In this document: positions 29,202-37,722 of the stretch, in pieces | Layout of the letters: each line of letters begins with the position of its first letter | Numbering within the stretch: position 1 is the first letter of the stretch | Source of the DNA: Zavarzinia aquatilis | GTDB taxonomy: Bacteria > Pseudomonadota > Alphaproteobacteria > Zavarziniales > Zavarziniaceae | Length of the DNA stretch: 64,000 nucleotides | Assembly (NCBI RefSeq): GCF_003173035.1 | Contig: NZ_QGLE01000002.1 | Location: 533,762 to 597,761, forward strand | Reading direction: 5' to 3' | Program-made: the position numbers and the translations under genes | The notes under the pieces: model-generated | The model's input: only the letters and a program-made list of their open reading frames with translations | What the model was told of the DNA's origin: nothing | The model's database searches: none

Positions 29202-29216
29202 TGTCACCGGATGACA
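29202..29216. promoter_or_regulatory. Inverted repeat, candidate AraC binding site
   Basis: TGTCACCGGATGACA, arms TGTCA/TGACA with a 5-base spacer, 32 bases upstream of the AraC start. A further TGACA half-site occurs at 29233. Regulatory role is inferred. Confidence 0.4.
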
Positions 29217-29394
29217 AGTCCGCGTCCTCAAATGACAGGCGGCGGCGCGGGCCATCATGTGACCCTGCACGGGCGTCGGCCGTCAGGTGGACAGGAAACG
29301 ACGCGGGAAAAGAGGCACGGCGCCCCACGGACAAGGCGGCGGTGCGGCCCCTCTTCTCCAAGAACAAGGCGTCCATCCTGGAAGGAGACCGACA

Positions 29395-30321
29395 TTGCAG
29401 ACTCTGGAGACATTGAACCGGCAGGCGCTCGCGGCCGCGCATAAGCGGATGGGCGATTTCGCCTGGCTCACCGTCCTGCTGGCCGTCGGCGTCGCCGCCG
29501 CCCATATCGCCACGGTGTGGCTTTTCATCAGTGGCGCGATGCCGCCCTGGCTCGCCTTCTTCGCCATCGCGGCGCTGACCTATGCCTCCTACACGCCCCT
29601 CCACGAGGCGGCTCACAGCAATATCCAGGGACGGCACGCAGGTTTCCGGTGGGTTGGCGAAATATGCGGCTACCTCTGCGCGCCGATGATCATGCTGCCC
29701 CATTCCAGCCACCGGTTGGAGCATCTCGATCATCACCGCCACACCAACGACCCGGACAAGGACCCGGACTTCCACATCAGCACCATGGGCTCCGGGATCG
29801 GGACTTTCCTGCTGGCGCCCTGGAAACTGCTGTTCATTCACAGCACCTATATCTTCCGCCATCATTGGCACACCCGGGCGACCTTCGCGGCCAAATGCGT
29901 CTATGTCGCGGAACTCGTCTTCGGCCTGGGCTGGCGCGTCGCCGTGCTGACGCAGGTGCCGCTGGCCACCGGGCTTCCGGTGATCGTCGGCGGCTATGCC
30001 GTCGGCGCCTATTTCACGATCTACTGGTTCGCCTACCGTCCTCACTGGCCCTATGACAAGGTCGGCCGCTATGTCGATACCTGCAGCATGATCGTTCCCG
30101 GTTGGGCGGCGCCGCTGTACTGGATTCTGCTCGGCCAGTCGCTGCATTCCATCCATCACGCTTTCCCCCGCGTGCCCTTCTATCGCTATTACGGCGTGTT
30201 CCGGGAGGCCGAGGCCGCGATGCGGGCCCATGGCGCTCATGTCGTCGACATCTTCTCCAGTGCCCCCGTCCCCGCCGCCGCGTCGGCCAGTGCACACTCC
30301 AGCAAAGCCGCCGCCCCATGA
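29395..30321 (+). CDS. Membrane fatty acid desaturase family protein
   Basis: 308 residues from the TTG at 29395, chosen for the GAAGGAGA ribosome site 6 bases upstream. Three histidine boxes are present: HEAAH (about 75), HRLEHLDHHRH (about 104) and HSIHH near residue 250, which bind the di-iron centre. Several transmembrane helices surround them. It desaturates or hydroxylates a membrane lipid or related hydrocarbon chain and needs an electron donor. Divergent from an AraC regulator, followed by a probable truncated promoter and then the convergent MarR gene. Confidence 0.85.
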   Translation: MQTLETLNRQALAAAHKRMGDFAWLTVLLAVGVAAAHIATVWLFISGAMPPWLAFFAIAALTYASYTPLHEAAHSNIQGRHAGFRWVGEICGYLCAPMIMLPHSSHRLEHLDHHRHTNDPDKDPDFHISTMGSGIGTFLLAPWKLLFIHSTYIFRHHWHTRATFAAKCVYVAELVFGLGWRVAVLTQVPLATGLPVIVGGYAVGAYFTIYWFAYRPHWPYDKVGRYVDTCSMIVPGWAAPLYWILLGQSLHSIHHAFPRVPFYRYYGVFREAEAAMRAHGAHVVDIFSSAPVPAAASASAHSSKAAAP

Positions 30322-30399
30322 TCGTCCGCGCCTGTCGCGAGGGACCGGGTCATTCGCGTCCCCCCGGCAGGCCTTGTCGAGGCGCCACGTCCGCGGAAT

Positions 30400-30413
30400 G
30401 GTGTATATACACC
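30400..30413. promoter_or_regulatory. Orphan MarR-type palindrome before a truncated gene start
   Basis: GGTGTATATACACC is a perfect 14-base palindrome whose core recurs at the MarR promoter (30946). Downstream at 30446 is CCGCCCATGGCCTGG, the same context as the start of the membrane-protein gene at 34203 (CCGCCCATGGCCTGG). The frame then runs antisense into the MarR 3' end and has no family resemblance. It looks like a promoter and start codon cut off from their gene. Confidence 0.5.
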
Positions 30414-30455
30414 TATTAGGCGACAGCGTCACGGGAACACCGCCCATGGCCTGGC

Positions 30456-30941
30456 TCAATCGTCGCGGTCCCGGCTCTCGCCGGGATCGAGGCTCGCCAG
30501 CAGCCGCAAGCCCTTGAAAAGGTCACCCCATTGCTCGCCGCCAAGCCGCTCGTGCAACACCCGCTGCGCTTCCTGCCAGCGCGGGATGGCGATCTTCAGG
30601 GAATCGAAGCCCTTGTCGGTCAGCCGGACCAGGCGCTTGCGGCGGTCCTCCCCCTCGACCACCGCGACATGCCCGGAGCGTTCCAGAAGCTGCACGTTGC
30701 GGGCGAGCGTGGTCCGGTCGGTCTCGAGGTTGCGGGCGAGGCGGGACATCGTCACCTCGCCGAAATAATAGAGCCGGATCAACAGCGAAAGCTGGGCAAT
30801 GCCGATATCCGCGTCGCCCAGATGCTCGGTATAGAGCTTGTTGATGGTCCGGTTCGCCGCGCGCAACTGCTCGGCGAAACAGACGTGCCGCTGGCTGCGG
30901 ACAGCCTCGAGGTAATCGAGATGATAGCGCCTGTCGGTCAT
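30456..30941 (-). CDS. MarR-family transcriptional regulator
   Basis: 161 residues from ATG 30939-30941. The winged helix lies in residues about 45-110: LYYFGEVTMSRLARNLETDR followed by TTLARNVQLLERSGHVAVVE and a wing ending DRRKRLVRLTDKG. Longer frames would cross the divergent oxidoreductase promoter. A perfect palindrome lies 5 bases upstream of its start, suggesting autoregulation and control of the divergent molybdopterin oxidoreductase gene. Confidence 0.87.
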   Translation of the reverse strand: MTDRRYHLDYLEAVRSQRHVCFAEQLRAANRTINKLYTEHLGDADIGIAQLSLLIRLYYFGEVTMSRLARNLETDRTTLARNVQLLERSGHVAVVEGEDRRKRLVRLTDKGFDSLKIAIPRWQEAQRVLHERLGGEQWGDLFKGLRLLASLDPGESRDRDD

Positions 30942-30945
30942 TTCA

Positions 30946-30957
30946 GTGTATATACAC
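30946..30957. promoter_or_regulatory. MarR operator palindrome
   Basis: GTGTATATACAC, a perfect 12-base palindrome between the divergent MarR and molybdopterin oxidoreductase genes. A longer copy occurs at 30400. Confidence 0.65.
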
Positions 30958-31020
30958 CAATAGAATAAAAATGTCTTGCGCGCCGGAGCGAGGGGCGCAG
31001 GGACGGGAGGAGAGATTAAC

Positions 31021-33267
31021 ATGCCGGGCGCACCGTCGGTCACGCCATCCGCTGTGGGCAGCCGCAGCATTCCCCGATCGAATCCTCGGCCCGGTGTCGA
31101 GACACGCAAGGCCCTGTGCGCCAGTTGCGATATCGCCTGCAGCGTCGTCACCGAGATCCAGAAAGGGCGGGTGACCCGCGTCCGCTCGTCGGACAATCCG
31201 CTGTTCAAGGACAATATCTGCGTGAAGGGGATCGTCGCCCCCAAGAATTTCGCCAATCCCGACCGCGTTCTCCATCCCCTGAAACGGGTTGGCGAACGGG
31301 GCTCCGGCCAATGGCAGCAAGTGACCTGGGACGAGGCCATGGCCGACATCGGCGCCCGGCTGACGCGGATCATCGACACCCACGGGCCAGAGGCCTGGGC
31401 CGTCTCCACGAGCCAGTGGAACACGGGCACCGATCATGGCCTTGGCCGCCGGCTGATGAATCACATCGGCTCGCCCAACTGGATCAGCGGTGTCGCGCTC
31501 TGCGCCGGCAACACCGCCGCCGTCAACCGGCTGACCTATGGTTGGTATCCCTGGCCGGATTACGACAACACGAGCTGCATCGTCCTGTTCGGCCATAATC
31601 CCGGGCGTAACTCCTGGGTGCCTGTCTACAACCAGATCCAGCGCGTGAAGGCCCGTGGCGGCAAGCTGATCGTGCTCGATCCACGCAAGAGCGAATGCGC
31701 GGAACTGGCCGATCTCTGGCTGCCGCTGAAGGTTGGCACGGATGCCGTCATGATGTTCGGCTGGCTGAAGGTCATCTTCGACGAGGGGCTTTACGACCGC
31801 GCCTTCGTCGACCGCTGGTGCACCGGCTTCGACGAGCTGCGCCGGCGCGTCGACGAGTTTCCGCTGTCCCGGGTCGCCGCGATCACCGGCTGCTCGCCGG
31901 AGCTGATTGCCCGGGCAGCCCGCATGTATGCCACCATGGGGCCGTCGGTGATCCCCTGGACACCGATCACCGACCAGCAACGCAACAGCACCTCGGGCAT
32001 CCGCCTGCAGAGCATCCTTCGCGCCGTCTGCGGTTACCTGGACGTGCCCGGCGGCGAGGCGATGATGGGCTTTCACCCGAAGATCGTCTCGGAATCGGAA
32101 ATCGAGATGCATCACGTCCTGCCGGAAAGCCAGAAGGCGAAGCAGCTCGGTTCGGACAGGCACCCTGCCTTCACCTATCGCGGGCAGGCGGCGCTGCGCG
32201 AGCCGTGCAAGCGGGTCTGGGGCCATGAATATGCCAATCAGGTCACGGGCTGTTACATGGCCAACCCGTCCGCCCTGTTCCGCGCCATGGCCGGCGACGG
32301 CCCCTATCCGGTGAAGGCCCTGTTCTCGCTCGGCAACAACACGCTGATGAGCTACGCCAACATGCCGCTGATCCTGCGGGCCTTCATGAATCAGGAACTG
32401 ATCGTCGTGCAGGAGCATGTGATGACGCCGACCGCCCAACTGGCGGATTATGTCCTGCCCGGCGATTCATGGCTGGAGCGCCCCTGGATGTTCGATGGTT
32501 ACGGCTGGCTTTCGCTTTACAAGCCGTCGCAGAAGTCGATGGAGCCGCCTGGTACCTGCAAGAGCACATTCGAATTCTGGAAGCTGATGGCCAATGCGCT
32601 CGGCCGGCCCGAGATCGTGCCCTGGCCGACCCTGGAAGCCTTCTACGACTGGCGCATCGCCGGCCTCGGCCTCGATTTCGAGACATTCGCCCGGACCTAC
32701 GACGTCCACGCCGACAAGCTCGAATTCCGCAAATACGAACGCACCGGATTCGCGACCCCCAGCGGCAAGGTCGAGCTTCGCTCGTCCATCCTCGCCGACC
32801 TCGGCTTCGATCCCCTGCCCTATTGGCGCGATGCACCGCCGCCCGATCCGGACTATCCGCTCGAAATGTTCACCGGCGTGCGCGAAGCGGAATATTTCCA
32901 GACCGGCGGGCGCCATATTCCGGAAATGCGCGCCCGCAAGCCGGAGCCCGTGCTCTTCGTCAGTCCGGCCACCGCGGCGGCTGAGGGGCTCGGCGAAGGC
33001 GAATGGGTCACGGTCGAGACCCGCACCGGCGCAATCGAAATCACGGTCGGCATTCGCGCCAACATGCCCGATGGGCTCGTTCGCATTCCCCATGGCTGGT
33101 GGAAACCGGAAATGGAGCAGGGCGCGGGCAGGCTGTCCGGCGCGCTGCGCTATGCCGACGCCCTGCTTTGTCCCGACGACGAGGATTTCCTGGACGCGGA
33201 GCAGGGCATCCCGCACCTGAAGGGCGTCCCCTGCCGGATCGTCAGGCGTTCGGGAGGCGCGGCATGA
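31021..33267 (+). CDS. Molybdopterin-dependent oxidoreductase, DMSO reductase family
   Basis: 748 residues from the ATG at 31021 (GGAGGAGAG upstream). The N-terminal [4Fe-4S] motif is CASCDIAC (CxxCxxxC) with a fourth Cys in DNICVKG. Catalytic molybdopterin domains follow, and the C-terminal beta-barrel domain (about 620-745) has FVSPATAAAEGLGEGEWVTV. No Tat signal is visible, so a cytoplasmic enzyme is likely. It resembles soluble members used for hydroxylation or oxidoreduction of organic substrates. Overlaps the following small gene by ATGA. Control by the divergent MarR is probable; the substrate is unknown. Confidence 0.88.
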   Translation: MPGAPSVTPSAVGSRSIPRSNPRPGVETRKALCASCDIACSVVTEIQKGRVTRVRSSDNPLFKDNICVKGIVAPKNFANPDRVLHPLKRVGERGSGQWQQVTWDEAMADIGARLTRIIDTHGPEAWAVSTSQWNTGTDHGLGRRLMNHIGSPNWISGVALCAGNTAAVNRLTYGWYPWPDYDNTSCIVLFGHNPGRNSWVPVYNQIQRVKARGGKLIVLDPRKSECAELADLWLPLKVGTDAVMMFGWLKVIFDEGLYDRAFVDRWCTGFDELRRRVDEFPLSRVAAITGCSPELIARAARMYATMGPSVIPWTPITDQQRNSTSGIRLQSILRAVCGYLDVPGGEAMMGFHPKIVSESEIEMHHVLPESQKAKQLGSDRHPAFTYRGQAALREPCKRVWGHEYANQVTGCYMANPSALFRAMAGDGPYPVKALFSLGNNTLMSYANMPLILRAFMNQELIVVQEHVMTPTAQLADYVLPGDSWLERPWMFDGYGWLSLYKPSQKSMEPPGTCKSTFEFWKLMANALGRPEIVPWPTLEAFYDWRIAGLGLDFETFARTYDVHADKLEFRKYERTGFATPSGKVELRSSILADLGFDPLPYWRDAPPPDPDYPLEMFTGVREAEYFQTGGRHIPEMRARKPEPVLFVSPATAAAEGLGEGEWVTVETRTGAIEITVGIRANMPDGLVRIPHGWWKPEMEQGAGRLSGALRYADALLCPDDEDFLDAEQGIPHLKGVPCRIVRRSGGAA

Positions 33268-33470
33268 AATCCTATGCCCTGCGCGCCATCGCGGCCAAGG
33301 CGGGCTTCGCCCTGGCCAAGAAGGCCTCGCGCAACATCACGCTCGGCGACCGCCTGGCCCGGCGTCTGCTGGAGCGCGTCCTCCGTTTCAACTTCGATCT
33401 CGACGACATGGTCCTGAACGATCGGGGCTATGACCCCGACGAATTGGAGCGTTACCAGAAACGGCTATAG
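33264..33470 (+). CDS. Small basic protein of unknown function
   Basis: 68 residues with an Ala/Lys/Arg-rich N-terminal half (MKSYALRAIAAKAGFALAKK) and an acidic C-terminus (DLDDMVLNDRGYDPDELERY). The ATG overlaps the stop of the molybdopterin oxidoreductase, so the two are probably co-translated. No family is recognised. It could be a small accessory protein for the oxidoreductase. It converges with the TetR gene, and the two overlap by 6 bases at their ends. Confidence 0.6.
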   Translation: MKSYALRAIAAKAGFALAKKASRNITLGDRLARRLLERVLRFNFDLDDMVLNDRGYDPDELERYQKRL

Positions 33471-34076
33471 CCCGCCGCCTTCCGCGATCGCTTCGGCCAG
33501 GAACGTCTCGAGTTCCTGGCCTACATCGTCGAGGGCTTGCGGACTTCGCGACGATCGGCAGAGCGCCACCGTGCCCTCGACAGAAGCGATGACCAGTGTG
33601 GCCAGGCGACGCGCCCGTTCCGTCGCCACGCCTTCCCGCGTCAACCCCCTGGCCAGGACATCCTGCCACTGGCCGAAGATTCCTCGGGTCATGTCGAGCA
33701 GGCGAGCCTGCCCCTCCGCATGGGGAAAGCCGTCCTCGCCGATGAATTCCTCGACGGCAACGGCCAGCACCGGACAACCGGCCTCGAAAGCACTGTCCGT
33801 CAGGATCTTGCGCCATCCCGCGATAAAGGCGCGAAGCCCCGCCCTGACGCCATGAGCCTCGACCAGCAGGGCCAGGGGTTGACCGGCCTCGTTCCCCGCG
33901 AAAGCCAGCGCCTCCTCGACCAGCTGCAACTTGCCGCGCGGGAAATGATGTCCCACCGATCCCCGGGGGGTTCCGGTGTGCCGCACGATTTCCCGGATAC
34001 TGGTGGCATTCAGCCCGCGACGCCGGATCAGGTCCGCCGCGCCAGCCACCATCCGGCCTTTCGTATCGCCTCTCAT
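33465..34076 (-). CDS. TetR-family regulator (YcdC/LmrA-like)
   Basis: 203 residues from ATG 34076. HTH about residues 18-60: IRRRGLNATSIREIVRHTGT then PRGSVGHHFPRGKLQLVEEA. The GSVGHHFPxGK form is typical of LmrA/YxaF-like TetR proteins. Its C-terminal domain is helical. Two 16-base inverted repeats lie between it and the divergent membrane-protein gene, so it likely represses both. Confidence 0.85.
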   Translation of the reverse strand: MRGDTKGRMVAGAADLIRRRGLNATSIREIVRHTGTPRGSVGHHFPRGKLQLVEEALAFAGNEAGQPLALLVEAHGVRAGLRAFIAGWRKILTDSAFEAGCPVLAVAVEEFIGEDGFPHAEGQARLLDMTRGIFGQWQDVLARGLTREGVATERARRLATLVIASVEGTVALCRSSRSPQALDDVGQELETFLAEAIAEGGGL

Positions 34077-34121
34077 GCCTACCCCGCACGATGAATAGGT
34101 CGCACCGCGAACAAGATTGAC

Positions 34122-34137
34122 TATGACGCATGGCATA
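34122..34137. promoter_or_regulatory. TetR operator A
   Basis: TATGACGCATGGCATA, arms TATGMC/GGCATA around 4 bases (one mismatch). Its partner is at 34155, with centres 33 bases apart (about three helical turns), between the divergent TetR and membrane-protein genes. Confidence 0.65.
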
Positions 34138-34154
34138 ATCTACCGTCCAGGCAC

Positions 34155-34170
34155 TATGCCATGCGGCATA
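34155..34170. promoter_or_regulatory. TetR operator B
   Basis: TATGCCATGCGGCATA, perfect 6-base arms TATGCC/GGCATA. Same site type as 34122. Confidence 0.7.
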
Positions 34171-34202
34171 GAACCACGAAACCATCACGGCAGGAACCGC
34201 CC

Positions 34203-34703
34203 ATGGCCTGGACGCTCAGGATATACAAGGCCCTTATCTGGCTGTCGCTCTATGGCGCCGCCCTGCATTTTTTCGATAATGTCTATTTCTTCGATCAGTA
34301 TCCGGAGCCGGCCTGGTTGAATCCCGTCGCCGTCGCGGCACTCCTGATCCCCTTGGTGCTGCTGGCGCATCGCGCGGTCGACTACATCTATATCGGCAAA
34401 GCCGACCGCAGCTACTCGCTGGTCCACGGTTTCGTGTCGGGCAGCTGGCTCTCGCTCGGGCACTATCTATTCGCCAGCCCGGCGCAGATCCTGCCACGCA
34501 TCAACATCATCATCGCGATCCAGGTCGGGCTGGCGACCGTTCTGTTCGTCTATGCCCTCTGGCTGCAGCTCTCGCGTTCGCCCTCGTCGATCCGCTACAC
34601 CGGACGCGCCTGGGCCAAGAATATCGCGCTTTACGCGGTGGCGATCGTCATCCTCGAGACCCTGTGGCCGTCCAGATTCAGCGACTGGTGGACGTTCTGG
34701 TGA
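34203..34703 (+). CDS. Small integral membrane protein, function unknown
   Basis: 166 residues with about four hydrophobic segments (for example ALIWLSLYGAALHFF, VAVAALLIPLVLLAHRAVDY, IIIAIQVGLATVLFVYALWL and IALYAVAIVILETLW). Begins at ATG 34203. Its stop overlaps the GTG of the next gene, so the two are coupled. No family is recognised. With the thioredoxin-like partner it may form a membrane redox or stress unit controlled by the divergent TetR. Confidence 0.7.
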   Translation: MAWTLRIYKALIWLSLYGAALHFFDNVYFFDQYPEPAWLNPVAVAALLIPLVLLAHRAVDYIYIGKADRSYSLVHGFVSGSWLSLGHYLFASPAQILPRINIIIAIQVGLATVLFVYALWLQLSRSPSSIRYTGRAWAKNIALYAVAIVILETLWPSRFSDWWTFW

Positions 34704-35254
34704 CGGACAGTCTCTACGACCGGGTCCTGATCTTCTTCGCCTGGGCGGGGCCGTTATGCCTCGTCGCGCTCGGCGGCTGGCAGACATCGCTCGAAACCTG
34801 GTACTTCACCCCAGCGCGTGCAGCGACGGAGGCCTTCGCCGGCAACTTCGTTGCCGACGTATCGCGCTGGATGAATGCCCATGCGGATGACGAAACCCGC
34901 ATCACCCTGATCGTCGACCGGGAATGCCCCTGCACGCGATCGACGATCATCAAGATCGAAGCCGAACGGCGCAGGATCGGAAACCTGCCACCGCTGCGGG
35001 TCGTCTATCTCGACGACACGGCAGGGCCGGATCGGGTCGCCCTCGCGGCGGTGCTGGACGGCATCCCCTCGACCCCAACCCTGATCGTCATGGATGGGGC
35101 CAGCCTGCGATACGCCGGCCCCGCCGTCAGCGGCGGGACATGCACCGGATCGGAGCAACGCATCCTCGGCCTCGCCACATTGACGGCCCGGCCCGCATCC
35201 CCCGTTCTCAACCCGATCGACCGCGGCTGCTATTGCCCCCTGTCCAGAGGGTGA
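34700..35254 (+). CDS. Membrane-anchored thioredoxin-fold protein with CPC motif (DUF6436-like)
   Basis: 184 residues from the GTG at 34700, which overlaps the preceding stop (GTGA). An ATG at 34664 would extend it inside the upstream gene. One N-terminal membrane anchor (VLIFFAWAGPLCLVALGGW), then a periplasm-facing domain with LIVDRECPCTRSTIIKIEA: a beta-strand leading into a C-P-C pair, as in thioredoxin-like DUF6436 proteins. The C-terminus holds a third pair, CYC. Likely redox or metal-related; exact role unknown. Its 3' end overlaps the convergent P450 gene by 25 bases. Confidence 0.6.
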   Translation: MTDSLYDRVLIFFAWAGPLCLVALGGWQTSLETWYFTPARAATEAFAGNFVADVSRWMNAHADDETRITLIVDRECPCTRSTIIKIEAERRRIGNLPPLRVVYLDDTAGPDRVALAAVLDGIPSTPTLIVMDGASLRYAGPAVSGGTCTGSEQRILGLATLTARPASPVLNPIDRGCYCPLSRG

Positions 35255-36492
35255 AGGCGGACCTGCACTTCCTCGTAGCCGTTGACGAAATTCGACAGCA
35301 CGCGCCTTGGCGGCGCCACGAGCTCGATGCGGGAAAAGCGCTTCATGATCTCTTCCCAGAGCACGCGAAGCTGCATCTCCGCCATGCGATTGCCCATGCA
35401 GCGATGGATGCCGAAACCGAAGGCGATGTGATGGCGGGCGCGGGTCCGGTCGACGCGAAATTCCTCGGGGTTTTCGATCACGCCATCGTCCCGATTACCC
35501 GAGCAATACCAGAGCACGACCTTGTCCCCCTTCCGCATCCGCTTGCCCTTGAAGGTGAAGTCCTCGGTCACCGTCCGGCGCATGTGGGAAAGCGGCGTCT
35601 GATACCGGATGATTTCCGAAACCATGTTGGTGATCAGGGCCGGGTCGGCGCGCAGCTTGTCGTATTCTTGCGGGTTCTGGTTCAGGAACACGACGCCGCC
35701 CGAAATCGAATTCCGCGTCGTGTCGTTGCCGCCGACGATGAGCAGCATGACATTCCCCATCAGCGCGTTGGGATCCTGGACCAGATTTCTCGTTTCGGGA
35801 TTGTGGGCGAGCAGCGAAATGAAATCCAGCGATGGCGGCGCCGCGGCCCGCTGGTGCCAGAGCCGCGTGAAATACGCGAGACATTCCATCAGGATCTTCT
35901 GCCGGGCCGTCATGTCGGTCTGGACACCGCAGGCTTCCGAGTTCGTCGACACATCGGACCAATAGGGCAGCAGGTGGCGATCCTCGAAGGGGATGTCGAA
36001 CAAGGTCGCCAGCATTTGCGCCGTCAATTCCTTCGACACCCTCTCGACCCAGTTGAAGGTGGGTCCGACGGGCAAGCCGTCGAGGATGGCACCGGCCCGG
36101 CGCCGGATCAGATCCTCGAGTTCGGCAAGCCGGGGCGCGCCGACGGCGGGCGCCGCCGCCTTCCGCTGCACGTCATGCACCGGCGGATCCTTGGCGATGA
36201 ACATCGGCATCAGGTATTCCGCCGGAACGTCGCCGATCACGATCACCGGTTCGGACGAAAACACTTTCGTGTTGGTCTCGATCTCGACGATGTCGTCGAA
36301 GCGCGTGATCGACCAATAGGGGCCGAAGGCACTGTCGGCGCAGTAATGCACCGGGTCCTCCCGGCGGAGCCGGCGGAAATATTCTCCCTGGGCGTTGTTC
36401 AGGAAAATCTCCGCCTGGCTCGGGTCGATCTCGGCCAGCGGCAGCGCCCAGGGATCCGGCACGCCCCTATCAGAAATACGCAAGGTCTCCAT
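35230..36492 (-). CDS. Cytochrome P450, CYP153-like alkane/terpene hydroxylase
   Basis: 420 residues. Heme-binding loop FGFGIHRCMGNRMAEMQ (FxxGxHxCxG) near 365, ExxR in SEIIRYQTPL. The I-helix segment LLIVGGNDTTRNSISGG matches what I know as the CYP153 signature, and the following VVFLNQNPQEYDKLRADP and YMR/HMRRT region also agree. CYP153 enzymes hydroxylate terminal carbons of alkanes and related chains. No ferredoxin or reductase gene is adjacent, so electrons must come from unlinked partners. It is followed at 36492 by its own short leader, and a terminator hairpin separates it from the upstream dehydrogenases. Confidence 0.88.
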   Translation of the reverse strand: METLRISDRGVPDPWALPLAEIDPSQAEIFLNNAQGEYFRRLRREDPVHYCADSAFGPYWSITRFDDIVEIETNTKVFSSEPVIVIGDVPAEYLMPMFIAKDPPVHDVQRKAAAPAVGAPRLAELEDLIRRRAGAILDGLPVGPTFNWVERVSKELTAQMLATLFDIPFEDRHLLPYWSDVSTNSEACGVQTDMTARQKILMECLAYFTRLWHQRAAAPPSLDFISLLAHNPETRNLVQDPNALMGNVMLLIVGGNDTTRNSISGGVVFLNQNPQEYDKLRADPALITNMVSEIIRYQTPLSHMRRTVTEDFTFKGKRMRKGDKVVLWYCSGNRDDGVIENPEEFRVDRTRARHHIAFGFGIHRCMGNRMAEMQLRVLWEEIMKRFSRIELVAPPRRVLSNFVNGYEEVQVRLHPLDRGQ

Positions 36493-36540
36493 TCGTCTCC
36501 TCCGTTGTCTTCTTCGTTATGATCGGATCAGAGCGCATTG

Positions 36541-36573
36541 GGGTCGGGCGGCTGGCCCCCCGCCGCCCGACCC
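36541..36573 (-). terminator. GC-rich hairpin after the acyl-CoA dehydrogenase operon
   Basis: Perfect 12-base arms GGGTCGGGCGGC/GCCGCCCGACCC with a 9-base loop, directly downstream of the dehydrogenase stop at 36575 and before the P450 gene. It suggests that the P450 has a separate promoter. Confidence 0.65.
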
Positions 36574-36574
36574 G

Positions 36575-37711
36575 TCAATATCCCGCGCGGCGGGCGATCT
36601 GGTCGGCCAGGAAGTCCGTGTCACCGAAGCTTTCCGCGAGGACACGACCACGCTTCATGTAAAAGCCGATATTATATTCATCGGTCATGCCGATGCCGCC
36701 GTGCATCTGGACACCTTCCTGAACCGCCAGTGTCGTCGCCAGGCCCGCCATGGCCTTGGCGACCATGACGGCCTCTTCGGCCCGGGCATCGGCGGCATCG
36801 ACAAGCTGCTGGGCCTTGAGGATCGCGGCCCGCGCCACCTCGAGTTCGGCATAGAGATGAGCCGCCCGGTGCTGGAGCGCCTGGAACGAGCCGATGGTCT
36901 GGCCGAACTGCTTGCGCTCCTTCAGATAGCCGACGGTCATGTCCATGGCGCCCGCGCCGACGCCAAGCAGCTCCGCCGCCGCGCCGACGCGCACACTGTC
37001 GAGGATCGCGGTCAGCGGCCCCCAGCCCCCGTCGATCTCGCCGATCACCGCGTCGGCCGAGACCTCAACGCCGTCGAAGCGAAGGTCGGCCACGATGCTG
37101 GCGTCCGCCAGCCGCCGCGGCTCGGCGTGAAGCGCCGCCGCGCCCTTTTCAATGGCGAACAGCGTAATGCCCTCGGTATCGCCGGCACGTCCGGCGGTCC
37201 GCGCCGCGACCACGACGAGATCGGCGACATGGCCGTGCGTAACGAAGGTCTTGGCCCCGGACAGCCTGAAACCGTTACCGGCGCGCTCGGCCGTCAGCGC
37301 GGTCGCGGCCGGCCGGTGCTTCGCCCTCTCGTCGATCGCGAGGGCCGCGACCGCGTCCCCCGAAAGAATGGCCGGAAACCAGCGCCCGCGCTGGGCGGCG
37401 CTGCCGGCCTTCAGGGCCTCGACCGCGCCGATCGCCGTGGACAGGAACGGCGACGGCGTCAGGTTGCGGCCGATTTCCTCCAGCACGATGCCGGCCTCGA
37501 CCGCGCCGAGGCCAAGGCCGCCCTCCGCTTCCGGGATCAGCATCCCGGTAAAGCCCATCTCGGAGAACTGCTTCCAGAGGGCGGGCGCGTAACCCTTCGG
37601 CTCCTTCGCGTCGCGGAGACCGCGCATATGCGCGATCGGCGCGGTTTCACCCACGAAGGCGCGGGCACTGTCGCGCAGCATCGACTGCTGATCGTCGAGA
37701 TACAGGGGCAT
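36575..37711 (-). CDS. Acyl-CoA dehydrogenase (second pair, first member)
   Basis: 378 residues from ATG 37711. Starts MPLYLDDQQSMLRDSARAF, middle domain NGFRLSGAKTFVTHGHVADL, C-terminal VQEGVQMHGGIGMTDEYNIG. It is 11 bases downstream of the partner dehydrogenase. The pairing mirrors 18587/19726 and suggests another heteromeric enzyme for a bulky or branched acyl-CoA. With the neighbouring CYP153 it could handle the acid formed after terminal hydroxylation and oxidation. Confidence 0.87.
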   Translation of the reverse strand: MPLYLDDQQSMLRDSARAFVGETAPIAHMRGLRDAKEPKGYAPALWKQFSEMGFTGMLIPEAEGGLGLGAVEAGIVLEEIGRNLTPSPFLSTAIGAVEALKAGSAAQRGRWFPAILSGDAVAALAIDERAKHRPAATALTAERAGNGFRLSGAKTFVTHGHVADLVVVAARTAGRAGDTEGITLFAIEKGAAALHAEPRRLADASIVADLRFDGVEVSADAVIGEIDGGWGPLTAILDSVRVGAAAELLGVGAGAMDMTVGYLKERKQFGQTIGSFQALQHRAAHLYAELEVARAAILKAQQLVDAADARAEEAVMVAKAMAGLATTLAVQEGVQMHGGIGMTDEYNIGFYMKRGRVLAESFGDTDFLADQIARRAGY

Positions 37712-37722
37712 GGCGATCCTCC

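Noticed and set aside
29167..30459. A 430-codon frame antisense to the desaturase
   Set aside because: The desaturase with three His boxes is certain; this frame has no recognisable domain.
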